Source: Phycisphaeraceae bacterium | GTDB lineage: Bacteria; Planctomycetota; Phycisphaerae; Phycisphaerales; SM1A02 | Assembly (NCBI GenBank): GCA_015709595.1 | Contig: CP054178.1 | Coordinates: forward strand, 372,001 to 436,000 | Direction: 5' to 3' | Length of the DNA stretch: 64,000 nt | In this document: positions 9,550-18,453 of the stretch, piece after piece | Layout of the letters: each line of letters opens with the position of its first letter | Numbering within the stretch: position 1 is the first letter of the stretch | The notes under the pieces: generated by a model | Seen by the model: the letters and a program-made list of their open reading frames with translations, nothing else | What the model was told of the DNA's origin: nothing | The model's database searches: none | Program-made: the position numbers and the translations under genes

Positions 9550-10329
9550 ATGATCTCACGCGAGCATCTCATCGATGCACTCTCCAGGTCGTTGCCTCAG
9601 TCCCTCGAGGTGAAGGCCGCATGGCTGGCGGGCAGCCAGGCCACCGGGCGGCTGGACGAATGGTCCGACATCGACCTGATGCTGCTTGTGGAGGATGACG
9701 CCGTCGATGTCGCCATCAAACTCGTGGAGGCGACGCTCACAACCCTTTCAACCATCGCGCTTCGATACCGCGTCCCCGAACCAGCATGGCACGGCCATTC
9801 GCAGGTCTTCTACCAACTGACGGATGCGCCCCAATGGCTGATGGTGGATGTGCTGCTCATGAAACGGACCACCAGCAACTGGTTCCTCGAACCGGAGCGG
9901 CACGGCACGCCCACCGTGTTGTTCGACCGCGAGGGACTGGTGAAGCCGGCAACGCTCGACCGGGCGGTCCATCAGCGGCAGATTGACGCCAAACTCGCTG
10001 ACCTGCGGGTGAAGTTCGTCATGTTCCAGCATCTGATCCGCAAGAGCATCCGGCGCAGGAACCCCGCCGAAGCCGTGGCGTTCTATCACGCCCTCACGCT
10101 GCGCCCGCTGGTGGAACTGCTGCGCATCCGGCATTGCCCCGAACGGTTCGACTATGGTCTGCGATATCTCCACGACGACCTGCCGCCCGGCATGGCGGAG
10201 CGTGTGAATGACCTGTCGCTGATCGTCGATCTGGAAGATCTGGAGCGCAAGCACGCGGCGTGCCTCGCCTGGTTCGATGAGACCCTGGATGCCCTGGAAA
10301 CCGGCTCGCCAGCGACGCCGATCGGTTGA
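9550..10329 (+). CDS. Nucleotidyltransferase-domain protein
   Basis: A 259-residue protein with the DNA polymerase beta-like minimal nucleotidyltransferase motif at its N-terminus: [16 protein letters not shown] (residues 28-43), giving the GS...DxD metal-binding pair Asp40/Asp42. A third acidic residue would come from the ML-V-D-VLLM strand. The remainder is helical, like aminoglycoside-adenylyltransferase-type or stand-alone NTase proteins; the substrate is not evident. The ATG is preceded at 9541-9546 by a perfect AGGAGG. Upstream open frame on this strand is a shadow of typA. Confidence 0.75.
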   Translation: MISREHLIDALSRSLPQSLEVKAAWLAGSQATGRLDEWSDIDLMLLVEDDAVDVAIKLVEATLTTLSTIALRYRVPEPAWHGHSQVFYQLTDAPQWLMVDVLLMKRTTSNWFLEPERHGTPTVLFDREGLVKPATLDRAVHQRQIDAKLADLRVKFVMFQHLIRKSIRRRNPAEAVAFYHALTLRPLVELLRIRHCPERFDYGLRYLHDDLPPGMAERVNDLSLIVDLEDLERKHAACLAWFDETLDALETGSPATPIG

Positions 10330-10381
10330 CCGGCGACCCTCCTCGCCTAGCATCCGGGACGCGGTTTCGCCGCGTTTTGAC

Positions 10382-10455
10382 GCCGATATAGCTCAGCTGG
10401 TTAGAGCGGAGGATTCATAAACCTCAGGTCGGTGGTTCGAGTCCACCTATCGGCA
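10382..10455 (+). tRNA. tRNA with CAT anticodon (elongator Met, or Ile2)
   Basis: A full cloverleaf: acceptor GCCGATA/TATCGGC, D arm GCTC/GAGC, anticodon loop TTCATAA, T arm GGTGG-TTCGAGT-CCACC, discriminator A, no encoded CCA. The anticodon stem GAGGA/ACCTC has an A-A mismatch at 31:39. It is not an initiator: the acceptor's first pair is G-C and the anticodon stem lacks three G-C pairs next to the loop. Elongator Met versus lysidine-modified Ile(CAU) cannot be settled here. Confidence 0.92.
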
Positions 10456-10457
10456 CT

Positions 10458-10486
10458 GCCCCGCGCCCGGCGCGGGGCTTTCATTT
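10458..10486 (+). terminator. Intrinsic terminator of the tRNA gene
   Basis: A GC-rich hairpin (GCCCCGCGCC / GGCGCGGGGC, 10458-10467 and 10469-10478; in practice 9 bp with a CCG loop) followed by TTTCATTT, immediately downstream of the tRNA. Confidence 0.75.
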
Positions 10487-10568
10487 GGAAGGCGACCTGC
10501 CCACGACCCCGATTCTCAGGCAATCGCTTCCTCGCTCAGCGGGCCGCGTCGCGCGGGCAGAGGCGCGC

Positions 10569-10596
10569 CGACTTTGTGACTAGAATCACAAAGTCG
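10569..10596. promoter_or_regulatory. CRP/FNR-type palindrome upstream of resB-ccsA
   Basis: Perfect 11-bp arms (10569-10579 and 10586-10596) with a 6-bp spacer; the core is TGTGA-N6-TCACA, the classical CRP consensus. A -10-like TAGAAT (10581-10586) overlaps the spacer, and the resB ATG lies 44 bp downstream. No T-run follows, so it is not an intrinsic terminator. It is likely an operator of a CRP/FNR-family regulator; that regulator is not in this window. Confidence 0.6.
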
Positions 10597-10640
10597 CCGA
10601 GCCACGCTGCCTCGGCCGCACGACCACCCGGGACCATTCG

Positions 10641-13130
10641 ATGCCCGATTCCGCTTCCACGCCGTCCACGCCGCCTCCGAGTGCGGCCGCACCGATGCTC
10701 TCCGCCGGGCGTGGGCGACTTCCTGCTCCGATCCAAGCGATCTACGACCTGTTCAGCAGCGTGCGATTCGGCATCACGCTGCTTTCGATCCTGTTCGTGT
10801 ACTCGTCGGTCGGTTCGGCGGGCATTCTGTATCCCATTTCGCTGAACGTCTTCGACCTCGACAATTGGGATCAGATCGTTCCGCGGCAGCAGCGATGGGC
10901 GGAAATGACCGAGTTCGAGTGGTTTCACTGGTGGCCCTTCAATCTGCTCATTGCGCTCATCTGTCTCAACATCACCGTGACGACGCTGCGGCGCATCCGC
11001 TTTCGACCCGTGAACTACGGCGTGTGGATGATCCACACCGGCATCATCATCCTCGCCCTCGGATCAGTCTGGTACTTCACGCTGAAAGTGGAGGGCGACG
11101 CCCCAATCGCGCGGCGGATGGTGGTGATTCGCTCGCCGCACCATGAACCGCTTCACATGATCGCCCAGCCGGGCATGCGCGTGACCGCGGGCGAAGGCGA
11201 CCGCCGCGCCGAGTACCGCGTGGTGGACATCGACCCCGACTGGGAGCTGCTCACCGGCGACGCGGCGGGACGACGCGCGTACAGCGTCACCGTGCAGGTG
11301 ACGCGGGCCGATCGCACGTTCATGCGGCAACTGCTCGCGGGTCACCCGGACCTGACCGAGGACGTGCTGCCGGGTCAGGGCCGCGCCGTACGCGTGACTG
11401 GCGAGAAACTGGTCGACCCCGACCTTTCGATGTCGCTCGAGTACGCGCCGCAGCGATATTTCTATCTCGCTCATTCCGAGGCGCTCTACCTGCGCGAGGT
11501 CGGACGGACCGAGTGGGTGGAGCGGCCCATCCACGGCCTGCCCCGCTACAACGACTCAGTGGACGACTACGCGGAGATCTGGCCCGTGGCCCCGGGCTCC
11601 ATTCCCGCACTCAATCCCCTGGGCATCATCGTGCCGCCCGTCGCGGTCGATGATCCGCTGCCCGGCATGAATCTGCGCATTGACAGCTACCTGCGATACG
11701 CCGACCTGGCGCCGGGCCTGGTGAGCGGAGGCGACCGCTTCGACCCTTCCATCACGCTGCGCCTGATCTCCGCCGACAATCAGACGCTGCGCGTGGAGAT
11801 GAAGGCGCTTGACCCCACAACCAGCAACGACCTGCTCGGCTTCGAGTGGGTGGATGATGAGCGTGAGATTGACGCGCACCGCGCGACCACGCCCGGACGA
11901 CTGGTCGTCGAAGTGCCGGGCGGCGATGGACGTGAACCCGTCATGCGCGAGTGGTCCGTGCCTGAATTGAAGCTCGACCGGGCCGAACGCCCGTTCATCC
12001 CCATCGAGGGCACAGAATACGCCATTCGCGTGCAGAACTTGATCGACTCGATCCCAATGGAATCCGGGCCGTCCCAGTCCGCCGCCATCGTGGAAGTAAA
12101 GCGTGGCGACGCATCCTACGTGCGGTTCGTCTCCAGCGACGCCGATCGTTCGCTTGACCAGTCGGTGGACGCGGCGACGGGGGCGCGCACGGAGATTCCG
12201 ACCGACCCCGGCATCCGGATGCGCTATATCGGCTCACAGCGCCCGCGCCTGATGACGATCGTCGCCGGCCCGACGGAGAATCGGCTCCGCATCGTGATCG
12301 CGGATGCCGAGTCGGATCGCACCGAACTGCGCGACCTCCCGCTCAACACGCGGGTGCAGCTTTTCCCCAACCTGTCGATGGTGGTGGATCAGTACGTGGC
12401 CCGACCGCGGCAGGTGACCAGGCCGGTCGTCGTGCCTCGTGAGCAGCGGAACCGCGATCTGGACATGCGACTGCGCATGGTGAAGGTCGAGTTCGAGGGC
12501 CGCGACCCGGCGAGGCCGGTTTCGTACTGGCTGCCCTTCCATGACTACCCCTTCGAGAATGCGCCAACCGCCCTGCGACGTTTCGCCTACCGCCCCACCG
12601 TGGTGCGGCTCTCCGATGGACGCTCCATCGAAGTGATCTTCTCGCGCCGCCGCATGGAACTGCCCGCCCCGGTGGTGCTGGAGGACTTCGTGCTCGAGGA
12701 GCACGTGGGCGGCTTCACGGGATCGAACGTCAGCGTGCGCGACTGGCGGAGCGTGATTCGGTTCGCGGCGGCAGACGGCCTGACTGAACCGATCAACGTG
12801 TCGGTGAACAAGCCGGGCGAGTTCCGTCGGTACTGGTTCTTCCAGTCCATGTGGGATCCGCCTGACGCGCCGCGGGCCGCCGGCGAGGTCGCCTCGCGCG
12901 GTCGCAACTACACCGTGCTCGGCGTGGGCAACCGCGAGGGCGTGTACACGCAACTGTTCGGCTGCGTCGTGGCGGTCATCGGCATGCTCTACGCCTTCTA
13001 TGTGAAGCCGATGTTCAAGAGGCGAAAGCAACTGCAGGCGCAGGCGACGGCCTCGACTGTACGCTCCATGTCAACCCGCGCGACGTCACCCGCGCGCGAA
13101 CCGGCGCTGACGGGAAAGGAGGCGTCATGA
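10641..13130 (+). CDS. resB: Cytochrome c biogenesis protein ResB-like
   Basis: An 829-residue membrane protein of the ResB/Ccs1 family, which with CcsA forms the system II holocytochrome c synthase delivering heme to apocytochromes outside the membrane. Three N-terminal TM segments lie at about 40-60 (beginning LFSSVRFGITLLS, the usual ResB opening), 92-112 and 120-140 (YGVWMIHTGIIILALG). A very large extracytoplasmic domain follows, with one TM near residues 775-795 before a short cytoplasmic tail. It is longer than classical ResB (~450-550 residues), as is typical of planctomycete versions. It is coupled to ccsA by an ATGA overlap. The CRP-like palindrome upstream suggests respiratory or nutrient control. 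Confidence 0.85.
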   Translation: MPDSASTPSTPPPSAAAPMLSAGRGRLPAPIQAIYDLFSSVRFGITLLSILFVYSSVGSAGILYPISLNVFDLDNWDQIVPRQQRWAEMTEFEWFHWWPFNLLIALICLNITVTTLRRIRFRPVNYGVWMIHTGIIILALGSVWYFTLKVEGDAPIARRMVVIRSPHHEPLHMIAQPGMRVTAGEGDRRAEYRVVDIDPDWELLTGDAAGRRAYSVTVQVTRADRTFMRQLLAGHPDLTEDVLPGQGRAVRVTGEKLVDPDLSMSLEYAPQRYFYLAHSEALYLREVGRTEWVERPIHGLPRYNDSVDDYAEIWPVAPGSIPALNPLGIIVPPVAVDDPLPGMNLRIDSYLRYADLAPGLVSGGDRFDPSITLRLISADNQTLRVEMKALDPTTSNDLLGFEWVDDEREIDAHRATTPGRLVVEVPGGDGREPVMREWSVPELKLDRAERPFIPIEGTEYAIRVQNLIDSIPMESGPSQSAAIVEVKRGDASYVRFVSSDADRSLDQSVDAATGARTEIPTDPGIRMRYIGSQRPRLMTIVAGPTENRLRIVIADAESDRTELRDLPLNTRVQLFPNLSMVVDQYVARPRQVTRPVVVPREQRNRDLDMRLRMVKVEFEGRDPARPVSYWLPFHDYPFENAPTALRRFAYRPTVVRLSDGRSIEVIFSRRRMELPAPVVLEDFVLEEHVGGFTGSNVSVRDWRSVIRFAAADGLTEPINVSVNKPGEFRRYWFFQSMWDPPDAPRAAGEVASRGRNYTVLGVGNREGVYTQLFGCVVAVIGMLYAFYVKPMFKRRKQLQAQATASTVRSMSTRATSPAREPALTGKEAS

Positions 13131-15202
13131 CATCCATCACCATTGATCGCACCGGACGACTCCGTCGCCTCGCCGTGCTGCTGCTGATTCCCGTCGTCCT
13201 CGTCGTCTCACCGGATCTTCTCGCTCAGCAGCCCACGGGAACCGTCGAACGCGCCCCGAGCGGCGCGGCGGCGGGCGGCTCGTTCGAGAGTCGCGTCAAT
13301 CTCACCGCTCTCGGCCACCTCGCGGTCCACTCCAACGGACGGCTCAAGTCGCTCGACTCCTTCACCACCGCGGTGATGCAGGTCATCACCGGCCCGCACC
13401 GCATCGGAGGCCAGCACCGCACCTTCACCTACCTTGACATGATGTTCCGCCCGGAGAACTACTTCGAGCGGGACGTGATCTACGTGCCCAAGAAGATCGT
13501 GCGCGAGCGCCTGGTGCAGGCCATGCGCCGCGACCCGGCGCTCACCGCCGACCTTTCGTCGCGGCTGGATCGCTTCATGAAGACCGGCCTGATCGCCGAG
13601 TCGATTCTCCGCCGCCGGGACGTGAACGCCGAGATGAGCGCGCTGCGGGGCGACCTCATCAAGACCGCCCGCTTTGTCGAGGACGTGGACTTCGCGCGCC
13701 AGATGATGCATCCGGCCAACCTCGAAGGCGGGTTGCGCCTCATTCCGCAGCCGGGGGGCGGCGAACTGGACCCCTGGCTCACCCCCGCCGAGTTCATTGG
13801 CGCCGACTGGACCGGGACTCCCGGCTTCGACGCCGCCATGCAAGCCGACGTGCGCGGCGCCTGGGAGACCCTTCGCGACGGCTGGCGGCGCCAGGACGCT
13901 GACGCCGTCAACCGCGCCATCGATCGTCTCGCCGCCGCCGCGCGTCACATCAACCCCGCGCTGTACCCAAGCGGGGCGCGCACCGGCTGGCCGTGGTCAT
14001 TTTCGGGCGATGGCGCCGCCGCCGCGTGGGTCGCCGCCATCCTCACCATTGCCGCCTTCCTCGGCATGGGGGCGTTCGGCTTCGCCACGGCGCGGCCTCG
14101 CCTGGGGCTGCTCGGGGCCATGATCGCCGGGGCTCTCTGCCTCATGCAGGCCGGGGCGCTGGTCATCGGGCGCTTCGACGCCCTGGCGCTCGAGAGCATG
14201 TACTTCAACAATCACCACTGGTTCACGCTCAACTGGGTGGTGTATCTGCTGGCGATGGTGCCGCTGCTCATGGGCGTGGTCTACCGCTGGCGCGGGGCGC
14301 ACGCCGCGGGCATGGCCATGTTCCTGCTGGCCTTCGCCTTTCAGACCGCGGCCCTGCTGCTGCGCTGGTACGTGGCCGACCGCTGGCCCAATTCCAACAT
14401 GTTCGAGGCGGTCACCACCGCCGCGTGGTTCGGCGGGTGCGGCGCGATCATCATGGAGATGATCGTCTGGCGCACGGGGATGCGCAACCTGTTCGCCCTG
14501 GGCAGCGCAGCGGGGTCGATGACCGCCCTCATGGCCGCTCACTTCCTGCCTCAGGCCCTCAACGCCAACATTTCCAACCGCATGCCCGTGCTGGATGACG
14601 TGTGGCTCTACATCCACACCAACGTCATCATCTTCAGTTACGCCCTGATCTTCATGGCCGCCATCGTGGCCGGGCTGTACATGATCTACCGCTTCATTGC
14701 GCGGCTGAACGGCTTCGGCGGCACGCACCACTACGCCCGCGTGGGCGGGGCGGGAACGCTGATCGCACTGGGCGGAGGCGAGGCCGTCGGCTCTCAGCCG
14801 TCACCCGTCAACACCGACACCCAACAACCGACTGCCGAGAGCCCCCCAGCACTCGGCACACGGCACTCAGCACGGTCCTCCCCCTCCCGCCTCACCGTCG
14901 GGCAGGTCTTCGACGGGGCCACAATGATCCTGATGGAACTCTCGTTCATCCTGCTCTGGGCGGGCATCGTGATGGGCGCCATGTGGGCTGACCATTCCTG
15001 GGGCCGCCCGTGGGGCTGGGATCCGAAGGAAGTCTTCGCCCTCAACACCTTCATCGTCTTCGCGGTGCTGGTTCACGTGCGGCTGAAGGTGAAGGACAAG
15101 GGCTTCTGGACCGCCCTGCTCGTCCTCTTCGGCTGCGTGGTGATGCTCTTCAACTGGATCTTCATCAATTTCAAGATCGCCGGGCTGCACAGTTACGCGT
15201 GA
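13127..15202 (+). CDS. ccsA: Cytochrome c assembly protein CcsA/ResC with N-terminal extension
   Basis: A 691-residue system II heme handler. After a signal/TM segment (about 8-27) there is an unusual extracytoplasmic extension to about residue 290, then the polytopic CcsA domain. The tryptophan-rich WWD motif is present as HSWGRPWGWDPKE, and candidate heme-ligand histidines occur in NNHHWFTLNW, LYIHTNVIIF and FAVLVHVRLK. A Pro/Ser/Thr-rich stretch at about 554-588 interrupts the conserved domain just before the last helices; it is encoded by degenerate repeat DNA (see the repeat entry at 14789). A strong SD (AAAGGAGG) lies inside the end of resB, and the start overlaps the resB stop. Confidence 0.9.
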   Translation: MTSITIDRTGRLRRLAVLLLIPVVLVVSPDLLAQQPTGTVERAPSGAAAGGSFESRVNLTALGHLAVHSNGRLKSLDSFTTAVMQVITGPHRIGGQHRTFTYLDMMFRPENYFERDVIYVPKKIVRERLVQAMRRDPALTADLSSRLDRFMKTGLIAESILRRRDVNAEMSALRGDLIKTARFVEDVDFARQMMHPANLEGGLRLIPQPGGGELDPWLTPAEFIGADWTGTPGFDAAMQADVRGAWETLRDGWRRQDADAVNRAIDRLAAAARHINPALYPSGARTGWPWSFSGDGAAAAWVAAILTIAAFLGMGAFGFATARPRLGLLGAMIAGALCLMQAGALVIGRFDALALESMYFNNHHWFTLNWVVYLLAMVPLLMGVVYRWRGAHAAGMAMFLLAFAFQTAALLLRWYVADRWPNSNMFEAVTTAAWFGGCGAIIMEMIVWRTGMRNLFALGSAAGSMTALMAAHFLPQALNANISNRMPVLDDVWLYIHTNVIIFSYALIFMAAIVAGLYMIYRFIARLNGFGGTHHYARVGGAGTLIALGGGEAVGSQPSPVNTDTQQPTAESPPALGTRHSARSSPSRLTVGQVFDGATMILMELSFILLWAGIVMGAMWADHSWGRPWGWDPKEVFALNTFIVFAVLVHVRLKVKDKGFWTALLVLFGCVVMLFNWIFINFKIAGLHSYA
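14789..14888. repeat. Degenerate heptamer-type repeat read in frame inside ccsA
   Basis: Low-complexity DNA with CAGCACTC (14848-14855) and GGCACTCAGCAC (14862-14873), plus CAACA/CCGAC units. These are the same words that form the tandem array at 36515-36704. It encodes a Pro/Ser/Thr-rich linker absent from the CcsA core. Confidence 0.55.
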
Positions 15203-15343
15203 GCAAGGGCGACTTCGGCGGGTGGATGCAGCCAACGACGCCGCGATGCGGGGCGGCGTGCGCGACCGTGCATGGGATTACGCCCGATCATGCGCCTGCG
15301 ACGCGTCAACAGGGCCAGTGCCTGCCAGACAACCTCGCCTCCG

Positions 15344-15673
15344 TCACAGCACCGCGTTGATGGCCGCCTTCAGGTCTTCCTTGTTCGTCAGACCGACGAA
15401 CTTCTTGGTCACCTTGCCGTCCTTGAACACCATGACGGTGGGAATTGACTGGATGCCGAACTTCACCGACACGTCGCGGTTGGAGTCCGTATCCACCTTG
15501 CCCACCTTGGCCTTGCCCTGGAACTCGGCGGCCAGCTGATCGATGGTCGGCCCCAGCATGCGGCATGGCATGCACCATTCCGCCCAGAAGTCCACCACCA
15601 CGGGGACGGGCGAGTTGATCACTTCGCGGTCGAAGTTGCTGTCGGTGAACTCGAGTGTCGCGGGACCGGCCAT
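15344..15673 (-). CDS. trxA: Thioredoxin with a CMPC active site
   Basis: A 109-residue thioredoxin: cytoplasmic disulfide reductase recycled by thioredoxin reductase. The fold markers are all present: VVDFWAEWC at the active site, Asp28, the cis-proline in SIPTVMVF (Pro78), and the C-terminal KEDLKAAI helix. The redox motif is Cys34-Met-Pro-Cys37 instead of the near-universal CGPC; the residue between the cysteines tunes redox potential, so this may be a slightly different reductant. It is monocistronic. The ATG has an SD (AAGGAG), and its leader contains the inverted repeat at 15700-15720. Confidence 0.93.
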   Translation of the reverse strand: MAGPATLEFTDSNFDREVINSPVPVVVDFWAEWCMPCRMLGPTIDQLAAEFQGKAKVGKVDTDSNRDVSVKFGIQSIPTVMVFKDGKVTKKFVGLTNKEDLKAAINAVL

Positions 15674-15699
15674 GCTGATGCTCCTTGCTGCGTTGCGTG

Positions 15700-15720
15700 T
15701 CCTGACAACCGTGGTCAGGA
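15700..15720. promoter_or_regulatory. Inverted repeat in the trxA leader
   Basis: TCCTGAC (15700-15706) and GTCAGGA (15714-15720) separated by 7 nt, between a probable minus-strand TAGGAT -10 (15724-15729) and the SD of trxA. It could be an operator or a 5'-UTR hairpin. Confidence 0.35.
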
Positions 15721-15754
15721 ATGATCCTATCCGGCGCTGAAGATCGTTCCACGA

Positions 15755-16657
15755 TCACGACCCTGTGGCGGCGCCGGCGGCGTGAATCGCCTCCGCCACC
15801 GCCAGAGCGCGGCGGTGCGCTCCAACATCATGCACCCGGAACAACCGCACGCCCATCAGGCAATGAGCCACGCTCATCGCCAACGTACCCTCCAGACGCG
15901 CCGCCGGCGTGTCCACGCCGCTTACGCGACCGAGAAACGACTTGCGGCTGGCGGCGCTGAGCACCGGACGTCCCAGCGACGCCATGTCCATGATCCGGGC
16001 GGCCAGCCGGTAGTTCTGCGCCACCGACTTGCCGAACCCCAGTCCAGGATCAAGCACGATTCTTCGATGCCCCACGCCCGCCGCGGTTACGTCGGCCATC
16101 CGCCGCCGCAGGTGCTCGCGGACGCTCGCCACCACGTCGTCGTAGGCGGGCTCCTGCGCATAGCGGTCGCTGTAGGAATCCTGCTCCGGCGCGACGCGAC
16201 GGTGCATCAGCACCACACCGCACGACCGCGTGGCCATGAGCGGCAGCATGGCCGGATCGTCCGTCGCCGCCGACACGTCGTTGATGATGTCCGCGCCTGA
16301 ATCAAGCGCCGCCCGCGCCACGTCCGCGCTGGTGGTGTCCACCGAGATCAGCACGCTGCTCCGCGCCCGGATGCGCCGGATGACGGGCGTGACGCGGCGG
16401 ATCTGCTCCGAGGGCGACACGCGGCGGGCCCCGGGACGCGAGGATTCCCCCCCCACGTCGATCACGTCGGCCCCTTCGTCGATCATCGACAGGGCGCGGT
16501 CCAGCGCGGTCTCGGCGTCAAAGAACATGCCCCCATCGCTGAAACTGTCGGGCGTGACGTTGAGCACCCCCATCAGGCGCGGGCGGTCGAGCGACAGTTC
16601 GCGGTCAGGGCCGATCTGCCAGCCATCCGGCGCGGGCACGTTGGGGGGTCTGGTCAC
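15755..16657 (-). CDS. folP: Dihydropteroate synthase
   Basis: A 300-residue TIM-barrel enzyme that joins p-aminobenzoate to dihydropterin pyrophosphate in folate synthesis (the sulfonamide target). Signatures: LMGVLNVTPDSFSDGG (about 28-43, including the pyrophosphate-binding Asn), DVGGESSRPGA (67-77), the pterin-binding Asp in a DIINDVSA strand, LDPGLGFGKSVAQN, and the C-terminal SRKSFLGR loop that binds the substrates. The start is GTG 16657, 43 bp downstream of the stop of the gene at 16701, so it may be co-transcribed with that gene. The folate link recurs with the cyclo-ligase at 23722. Confidence 0.95.
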   Translation of the reverse strand: MTRPPNVPAPDGWQIGPDRELSLDRPRLMGVLNVTPDSFSDGGMFFDAETALDRALSMIDEGADVIDVGGESSRPGARRVSPSEQIRRVTPVIRRIRARSSVLISVDTTSADVARAALDSGADIINDVSAATDDPAMLPLMATRSCGVVLMHRRVAPEQDSYSDRYAQEPAYDDVVASVREHLRRRMADVTAAGVGHRRIVLDPGLGFGKSVAQNYRLAARIMDMASLGRPVLSAASRKSFLGRVSGVDTPAARLEGTLAMSVAHCLMGVRLFRVHDVGAHRRALAVAEAIHAAGAATGS

Positions 16658-16700
16658 GGTCGATTGTTCGCACGTGACGCGACGGAAGCGCGATCCGCGT

Positions 16701-18353
16701 TCAGTTCCCCAGACCCTTGCCGGTCGCTCCGATGGATTTCATCCGTTCGACCACCTGATCCAGCAGGATCGTCAGCACATCGGACGGAACGACCATGCCC
16801 GCCTCCACCATCGCGTCGCCCGCGGCCAGCCCGAAGCCGACGGGCTTCACCTTCGGATCGATGGTTGGGATGGGGATATCCCCGACGGGAATCATGTCCT
16901 TGAACTGATTGATGATCCTGGCGAACTGCCCGATGCCCAGGAACGCCTCCGCGTCCGCCTCGGGGGGAAGCCAGGCGCGCATCTGGCGCAGGACGGGATC
17001 TGACGCGAGGGAGTCCGATCCGCCCGCGGCCTTCACCGCGCTGGCGAAGACATCCGGCCGCTGTGAGAAGGTGATGATGAGCGAGCCGGGCGCCTCGCCC
17101 ACGAAGCCGCGGAAGCCGCCCCGTCCGAACATCACGGTGGCGGCGGTGGCCATCATGGCATCGCCTTCGCCGGTCGGCGTAGGCACGACGTAGCCATCCA
17201 CGGCGACGCCCTCGACCTCGCGCTTCGCCGGTTCCCACTGGGCGCCGTTCACGACAAGTTGATCGCGCATGAAGTCACGCGCCGTCCGCGGCTCGTCGGT
17301 CAGCAACACCAGCGTGGCCTCGTTGAGCAGCCCACCCTGCACCCCCAGCGCGCTGGGGCTGGCGGCGAACTGCACCCCCTTCGCTGAGCCCACCCACGCG
17401 GGCAGATCGATCAGCCCCCCGCTCTGCGTTCGCAGTGCTTCAAGCAGACCCGAGCCGTCAAGCGACGCCGATGCGGCGAAGTAGAACGGCTTGCGCGGCA
17501 GGCGCGACAGGGCGGGCACAGATCGCGCGGCCGCCCCGCGATCTCCAGCGCCGGCCTTTCTGAGCGAGCCGAACGGCGACTCCTCGTTGAATGCGACCAT
17601 CATCGTGACGCCCAGCGCCAGCGGATCGAGGTTCACCACCGCCAGCGCCATGTCCACGCCCCGGGTCAGCCCTTCCAGTGGGAGCGCCGGCATCGCCGGA
17701 AACCCGCGCGGGGCCGCCTCATCCGCCATCGTCGGCACGACTCCGGAAAGCTGGCTCACAAAATACTCGCTGAGATACACGATCGCCTCCCCACCCAGCA
17801 TGACCTTCTCGACCCGCTCGCCGAATCGCTCGTGCAGCCGCTGAGCGAGCCACGGCTGACCGTCGAAACTGCCGAGATCGTCCTTGTTCCGAGCCAGGAT
17901 CACATGACGCTCGAGCGGTCTGGCGTACACGGCTTCTCCGCTGGCCATGACCAGGCGCTCGCCGTTTCCTTCATCCCTGGTGAAGTTGGATTTCAGAAAC
18001 TCGTCGGCGTTGGTCACGGGCACGGCGAAGGCGTATGAAACGTCGAACTTGCCGACGAACATCACCATCACCCCGCCGCGCAGCTCATCCACCCCCGCGT
18101 GCAGACCGGACATGGCCCGGAAGTGATCCAGCGGCCGACTGCCGACCAGCAGGTTGGCCCGATCCATGCCCTCAAGCATCTGCACAATGTCATCGTTGAC
18201 CCGCTTGAGCGAGGGAACGACGATCGCAAAGACGGCGTCCCGCGGCACCAGGTCCAGCGCGGTCTGCAGCAGGTCGGTGGGCCGTCGCGTCTCCTGGGCC
18301 AAGGCGGGGAGTGACAGCACACAAGCCAGGCACAAGGTGGGAGCGAATCGCAT
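16701..18353 (-). CDS. Secreted hypothetical protein, DUF3352-like architecture
   Basis: A 550-residue protein with a clear signal peptide (residues 1-20, cleavage after LPALAQ). The mature part has repeated alpha/beta blocks with Gly-rich turns and no catalytic motif I can name. The opening, LVPRDAVFAIVVPSL, is typical of planctomycete secreted proteins that begin by comparing 'P-x-D-A-x-hydrophobic' strands. The protein at 44117 has a similar general plan (signal peptide, same length class, same N-terminal P-[ED]-S/A-V strand) and may be a distant paralogue. The ATG has an SD (GGAGGA); a TACACT about 60 nt upstream is the likely -10. Confidence 0.65.
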   Translation of the reverse strand: MRFAPTLCLACVLSLPALAQETRRPTDLLQTALDLVPRDAVFAIVVPSLKRVNDDIVQMLEGMDRANLLVGSRPLDHFRAMSGLHAGVDELRGGVMVMFVGKFDVSYAFAVPVTNADEFLKSNFTRDEGNGERLVMASGEAVYARPLERHVILARNKDDLGSFDGQPWLAQRLHERFGERVEKVMLGGEAIVYLSEYFVSQLSGVVPTMADEAAPRGFPAMPALPLEGLTRGVDMALAVVNLDPLALGVTMMVAFNEESPFGSLRKAGAGDRGAAARSVPALSRLPRKPFYFAASASLDGSGLLEALRTQSGGLIDLPAWVGSAKGVQFAASPSALGVQGGLLNEATLVLLTDEPRTARDFMRDQLVVNGAQWEPAKREVEGVAVDGYVVPTPTGEGDAMMATAATVMFGRGGFRGFVGEAPGSLIITFSQRPDVFASAVKAAGGSDSLASDPVLRQMRAWLPPEADAEAFLGIGQFARIINQFKDMIPVGDIPIPTIDPKVKPVGFGLAAGDAMVEAGMVVPSDVLTILLDQVVERMKSIGATGKGLGN

Positions 18354-18453
18354 GGTTCCTCCGGTCGTGAGCGTCCTGCAGGTTGTTCGGTCCCGTGGGG
18401 CGCGTGTGACGCGGGAGTGTAGGAATCCCGTGCGATCGTGCTGGAGCGCTCAC

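Noticed and set aside
10569-10596. Palindrome before resB as an intrinsic terminator
   Set aside because: No T-run follows, and the tRNA already has its own terminator at 10458.
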